Assembly (NCBI RefSeq): GCF_000687145.1
Contig: NZ_JMFG01000002.1
Coordinates: forward strand, 1-64,000
DNA from: Thermoanaerobaculum aquaticum
GTDB lineage: Bacteria > Acidobacteriota > Thermoanaerobaculia > Thermoanaerobaculales > Thermoanaerobaculaceae
DNA length: 64,000 nt
Direction: 5' to 3'
Shown here: positions 60,811 to 64,000 of the stretch, one piece after another
Numbering within the stretch: the stretch's first letter is position 1
How the letters are laid out: each line of letters opens with the position of its first letter
Program-made: the position numbers and the translations under genes
The notes under the pieces: model-generated
The model's database searches: none
What the model saw: the letters and a program-made list of their open reading frames with translations, nothing else
Told to the model about the DNA's origin: nothing

Positions 60811-61169
60811 AACGACCGGCCACCCTTAACGGGTTTTTGGACCAGGGTTGCACCATCCGCGGGGAGGTGGACTTTGCCGACCTCCTGCGGGTGCACGGCC
60901 ACGTCATTGGCAGCGTGCGCAGTGCCGCCGAGCTCTTGGTGGGCGAAGGAGGGCTGGTGGAGGGCGAGGTGGAGGTGGGGCGCCTGGCGGTGGCCGGGAC
61001 CGTGAAGGGCAAGGTGAAGGTGAAGGAAAAGCTGGTGGTGCATCCGGGCGGCAAGGTCCTGGCGGAAATTTGGACGCCGGCCCTGGTGGTGGAAGAGGGG
61101 GGTGTGGTGGAAGGCATGGTGCATATGGCCAACGGCTTGCCCCTTGACACGCCCAAGCAGAAGGTCTAG
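60807..61169 (+). CDS. Bactofilin
   Basis: The 120-residue protein is a polymer-forming bactofilin: repeated short beta turns with Gly/Val spacing (IRGEVDFADLLRVHGHVIGS, VEGEVEVGRLAVAGTVKGK) giving a right-handed beta-helix. It overlaps parB by ATGA. In Myxococcus, bactofilins BacNOP tether ParABS complexes, so the parAB-bactofilin operon here points to the same role in origin positioning. That function is inferred. Confidence 0.85.
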   Translation: MKRPATLNGFLDQGCTIRGEVDFADLLRVHGHVIGSVRSAAELLVGEGGLVEGEVEVGRLAVAGTVKGKVKVKEKLVVHPGGKVLAEIWTPALVVEEGGVVEGMVHMANGLPLDTPKQKV

Positions 61170-61212
61170 GCTTGCTTTAGTGAATTTGAGACTCGCTACG
61201 GAGGCCGAGGTC

Positions 61213-61653
61213 ATGGATATCAAGCGCGCCCAAAAGCTTTTTGTGCAGTTTCTGCGGGACAACAACTTCAAGGTGACCAAAGAGAGGCTCATGCTCCTGG
61301 AGGAGCTGCTCACCTCCGACGGCCACCTGGATGCCGACACCCTGCTCTTTCAGGTGCGCCAGCGCGGCAAGAAGGCGTCCCGCGCCACCGTTTACCGCAC
61401 CCTTGAGCTCCTGGTGCAGTGCGGTCTGGCCCGCAAGTCCCGCTTGGGTCGTGAGCACTACGTGTACGAGAAGGTCACACCCGGGCAGCGGCACGACCAC
61501 ATGGTGTGCGTGCAGTGCGGCAAGATCATCGAGTTCTTCGATCCCGAGCTGGAGGCCCGGCAGCGCCAGGTTTGCCAGGAACACGGCTTTCGGCCGAGCT
61601 ACTTTGCCCTGCAAATCCACGGGGTTTGTGCCGATTGCCGCAAAGCCGAATAG
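61213..61653 (+). CDS. fur: Fur-family metalloregulator
   Basis: The 146-residue protein has an N-terminal winged helix (VTKERLMLLEELLTS; SRATVYRTLELLVQCGLARK), HDHMVCVQCGKIIEF as a metal/zinc site and a C-terminal CADC pair. Two CxxC motifs bind structural zinc. ATG 61213 follows GGAGG. It could be iron- (Fur), zinc- (Zur) or peroxide-responsive (PerR); the feoB neighbour favours Fur. A longer ORF from 61102 is rejected. Confidence 0.9.
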   Translation: MDIKRAQKLFVQFLRDNNFKVTKERLMLLEELLTSDGHLDADTLLFQVRQRGKKASRATVYRTLELLVQCGLARKSRLGREHYVYEKVTPGQRHDHMVCVQCGKIIEFFDPELEARQRQVCQEHGFRPSYFALQIHGVCADCRKAE

Positions 61654-61685
61654 CCCCCAAAGGAAATACCGCGCTTCACAATAAC

Positions 61686-61725
61686 GTTAAGCATGCTTGA
61701 CAGAGGCGCGGGAAGCCGCTAGGCT
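61686..61725 (+). promoter_or_regulatory. feoB promoter with metalloregulator-type box
   Basis: TTGACA (61697-61702), 17 bases, TAGGCT (61720-61725) forms the promoter, with a GGGGGG site before ATG 61744. The near-palindrome TTAAGCATGCTTGA (61687-61700) covers the -35. The 17-base string GTTAAGCATGCTTGACA also occurs at 21978-21994 with one change (C to T), again over a -35. Repressor binding here would block RNA polymerase. Confidence 0.72.
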
Positions 61726-61743
61726 TCCGCTCCTTGGGGGGTT

Positions 61744-63711
61744 ATGGCGCATACTGCCGCTCAGACTACTTCGGCACCACGATTGCTTTTGGTGGGCAAT
61801 CCCAACGTGGGCAAGAGCGTCATCTTCGGCGCTCTTTCCAAAACCTACGTGACCGTGGCCAACTACCCCGGGACCACCGTGGAAATTGCCCGCGCCCGGG
61901 CCACCGCCATCCCCGGTGCCCCGGAGCTGGTGGACACCCCGGGCACCAACTCCCTCATCCCCCAATCGGAGGACGAGCAGGTCACCCGCGACATCCTCCT
62001 GCGGGAACCCGATGCGCTGGTGATCCAAGTGGGGGATACCAAGAACCTTCGCCGCACCCTTTACTTGACCCTGCAGCTGGCGGAGCTGGGGCGCAGGCAA
62101 ATCCTGCTTTTAAACCTGCAGGACGAAGCGCAAGACTTAGGGGTGCGGGTGGACCGCGGGAAGCTGGAGGCCCGCCTGGGCATCCCGGTGCTCTCCACCA
62201 CCGCCATTCGCGGCTCCGGGCTGGAGCAAATCCCCAAGCGCCTGCCGGAAGCTTCGGTGGCGCGCCTCTCCGCTTCCTACCCCCGGGCCATTGAGGACGC
62301 CTGCCAGAAGGTAGAAGCGCTCCTCCCTGAGGCGTTGGGACCTGCCCGGCGGGGGATTGCCCTGATGCTGCTGGCGGGCGACGACTCCCTGCTCCCCTGG
62401 CTTACGCCCCAGGTGGGGGAGGAGGTGCTGGCCGAGGTGGGTCTCATCCGTGCCCAGGTGGAGCGGCAGCTGGGGCGGCGGGTGGCTGGCGTTCTCTCCC
62501 GCTCGCGCTTTCGGGCGGTGGAAGAGCTCCTCAAGGAAACCTTCCGCGCCGACCGGGCGGCCTACGGCTCCTTCCGGGAAACCCTGGGGGCCCTCACCAT
62601 GCACCCGGTTTGGGGTGCTTTTTTCTTGGCTGGGGTATTGCTGGCGGCCTACCTGTTTGTGGGCGTTTTTGGCGCCGGTACCCTGGTGGACCTCATTGAA
62701 GACGGCCTCTTTGGCAAGATCATTAACCCGGCCGCCCAACGGTTTTTCCAGACGCTTTTAGGGCCGGGGCTCATCACCGAACTGCTGGTGGGGCCTTACG
62801 GCGTGATCACCATGGCCCTCACCTACTCGCTGGCCATTGTGCTACCGGTGGTGGGGACGTTTTTCATCTTCTTTGGCATCTTGGAGGACTCGGGCTACCT
62901 GCCGCGCCTGGCGGTGATGTTGAACCGCGTGTTCCGGGCCATGGGGCTCAACGGCAAGGCGGTGCTGCCCATGGTTCTGGGTTTGGGCTGCGACACCATG
63001 GCCACCTTGACCACCCGCATCTTGCCCTCCAAAAAGGAGCGGGTGCTGGTGACCTTGCTTTTGGCCTTAGGTGTCCCTTGCTCGGCGCAGCTGGGGGTGA
63101 TCCTGGCCATGCTTTCCAGCATGTCCTTCCTGGGCACCTTCCTGTGGGGTGGGGTGGTGGCGGCCACCCTCTTTGGTGTGGGGTGGGCCGCCGCTCGCCT
63201 GCTGCCGGGCCGCTCCTCGGATTTCCTGCTGGAAATCCCTCCCCTGCGCGTCCCCCAGTTGGGCAACATCTTCATCAAAACCGCCGCTCGCACCGAGTGG
63301 TACCTCAAAGAGGCCGTGCCGCTCTTCATCCTCGGCACCCTGGTGCTCTTTTCTTTGGACGCCACTGGCCTTTTGCGGGTCTTTGAGGGCCTGGCCAAGC
63401 CGGTGGTGTCCGGGCTTTTGGGTTTGCCGCCCGAGGCCGCCAGCTCGTTTTTGGTGGGGTTCTTGCGTCGTGACTACGGGGCCGCGGGCCTGTACGCCCT
63501 GCGGGATGCCGGCAAGCTGGACGGCGTGCAGGCGGTGGTAGCCCTGGTGGTCATTACCCTTTTCGTGCCCTGCATCGCCAACTTCTTCATGATGATCAAG
63601 GAGCGGGGCTTGAAGACCGCCCTGGCCATGGTGGCCTTTATCGTGCCCTTTGCCTTTCTGGTGGGCGGGGTTTTGAACTTTGTGCTGCGCGCCCTGGGGG
63701 TCTCCCTGTGA
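61744..63711 (+). CDS. feoB: Ferrous iron transport protein B
   Basis: The 655-residue protein has a GTPase domain with G1 GNPNVGKS (residues 18-25), G3 DTPGT and G4-like NLQD, and about eight to eleven membrane helices from about residue 290. GLGCDTMATLTTRIL and PCSAQLGVI are in the conserved FeoB transport cores. It imports Fe2+ across the inner membrane. No feoA precedes it. It overlaps the next small gene (GTGA). Confidence 0.94.
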   Translation: MAHTAAQTTSAPRLLLVGNPNVGKSVIFGALSKTYVTVANYPGTTVEIARARATAIPGAPELVDTPGTNSLIPQSEDEQVTRDILLREPDALVIQVGDTKNLRRTLYLTLQLAELGRRQILLLNLQDEAQDLGVRVDRGKLEARLGIPVLSTTAIRGSGLEQIPKRLPEASVARLSASYPRAIEDACQKVEALLPEALGPARRGIALMLLAGDDSLLPWLTPQVGEEVLAEVGLIRAQVERQLGRRVAGVLSRSRFRAVEELLKETFRADRAAYGSFRETLGALTMHPVWGAFFLAGVLLAAYLFVGVFGAGTLVDLIEDGLFGKIINPAAQRFFQTLLGPGLITELLVGPYGVITMALTYSLAIVLPVVGTFFIFFGILEDSGYLPRLAVMLNRVFRAMGLNGKAVLPMVLGLGCDTMATLTTRILPSKKERVLVTLLLALGVPCSAQLGVILAMLSSMSFLGTFLWGGVVAATLFGVGWAAARLLPGRSSDFLLEIPPLRVPQLGNIFIKTAARTEWYLKEAVPLFILGTLVLFSLDATGLLRVFEGLAKPVVSGLLGLPPEAASSFLVGFLRRDYGAAGLYALRDAGKLDGVQAVVALVVITLFVPCIANFFMMIKERGLKTALAMVAFIVPFAFLVGGVLNFVLRALGVSL

Positions 63712-63896
63712 GCCGGGAGTGGGTGCGCTGTCCGTTGTGCGGTTTTTCCTTTCCCGGGCAGGCCAGCTGCCCCGCGGGATGCCCGCTTGCTAAGAACTGC
63801 CAAACCCTCTGCTGTCCCAACTGCCACTACCGCTTCGTGCTGACCTCGCCGTGGCTGACGCGGGTCGCCAAGCTGTTCAAGAAAAGGGTCGCGTGA
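63708..63896 (+). CDS. Small Cys-rich zinc-ribbon-like protein beside feoB
   Basis: The 62-residue protein has nine cysteines in CPLCGFSFPGQASCPAGCPL, then NCQTLCCPNCHYRF, likely two metal-binding knuckles, and a basic end. It starts at GTG 63708, overlapping feoB, and ends 1 base into the next ATG. Similar tiny Cys-rich proteins are found next to FeoB, where they may bind iron or act as accessory factors. A precise role is unknown. Confidence 0.72.
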   Translation: MSREWVRCPLCGFSFPGQASCPAGCPLAKNCQTLCCPNCHYRFVLTSPWLTRVAKLFKKRVA

Positions 63897-64000
63897 TGAG
63901 CGAAGACGTGCTTTTGGTCAAGCCCCCCACCTGGGCCCGGGAGGAAGTGCTGGAGGAGCTGTGGACCGCCCAGGAAGCCCAAACCCCCCTCACCATTTCC
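63896..64000 (+). CDS. Start of a possible DtxR-type metal regulator (cut by window end)
   Basis: ATG 63896 overlaps the Cys-rich gene stop (TGATG). The 35 visible residues, MSEDVLLVKPPTWAREEVLE, then ELWTAQEAQTPLTIS, resemble the first helices of a winged-helix metalloregulator (EDVLE-LW-like), which often follows feoB. Only the N-terminus is seen, so the family is a guess. Confidence 0.4.
   Translation, partial: MSEDVLLVKPPTWAREEVLEELWTAQEAQTPLTIS

Overview
The window is GC-rich, densely packed, and from a Gram-negative bacterium. The evidence for an outer membrane is a 453-residue outer-membrane beta-barrel gene and an MsbA-type exporter remnant; other markers are the futalosine-style UbiA/UbiX pair, a bactofilin, SelB, and the conserved rpmH-dnaA-dnaN-recF-gyrB-gyrA origin block. 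My best guess is Acidobacteriota (Thermoanaerobaculum-like). That is an impression from protein style and was not tested by any search.

Left part (1-17 kb). At the edge is a fragment of an MsbA-like ABC exporter, cut off next to the 3' end of the tmRNA gene (ssrA). Then come cutA and a lipid-oriented + strand run: TetR regulator, long-chain acyl-CoA ligase, metallo-beta-lactamase-fold hydrolase, pgsA, an RND/MMPL lipid exporter, a KtrB/TrkH potassium channel and a LonB-like protease. A carboxypeptidase-regulatory/TPR protein ends this run. A long - strand operon reads GNAT, ubiX, ubiA, deoxynucleoside kinase, panB, panC, panD, almost every junction overlapping.

Middle (17-30 kb). This holds a comEA-like gene and a GspH pseudopilin, a sugar nucleotidyltransferase with a CYTH enzyme, selB, an outer-membrane channel behind a structured leader, a protein with two TonB-C-like repeats, polA, a KBL/AONS-type PLP enzyme and a DUF4143-type ATPase.

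Defence island (30.8-38.2 kb, - strand). A type III restriction-modification operon, mod...res, is split by two genes of lower GC: a CD-NTase cyclase and a Cap15-type two-TM beta-barrel effector. All four genes overlap or abut, so a minimal CBASS anti-phage system appears to be nested inside, and co-transcribed with, a type III R-M system. This is the most striking feature of the window.

Right part (38.6-64 kb). A patatin, rph, murI, a GerMN lipoprotein, a cell-wall amidase and a lipoate ligase-like gene are followed by a cAMP-phosphodiesterase-like hydrolase, enoyl-CoA hydratase, pdxT, pdxS, transaldolase, gyrA, gyrB, recF, dnaN and dnaA. Except for the phosphodiesterase-like gene, all run leftward. 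Transcription then flips to the + strand: rpmH, rnpA, yidD, yidC, rsmG, parA, parB, bactofilin, fur, feoB, a Cys-rich mini-protein and the start of a regulator-like gene. The flip at dnaA/rpmH, a perfect parS on the parA start codon and the purine-rich dnaA-dnaN gap mark the chromosomal origin region. feoB and the outer-membrane channel at 22.2 kb share an almost identical 17-base operator-like box over their -35 elements, suggesting one metalloregulon.
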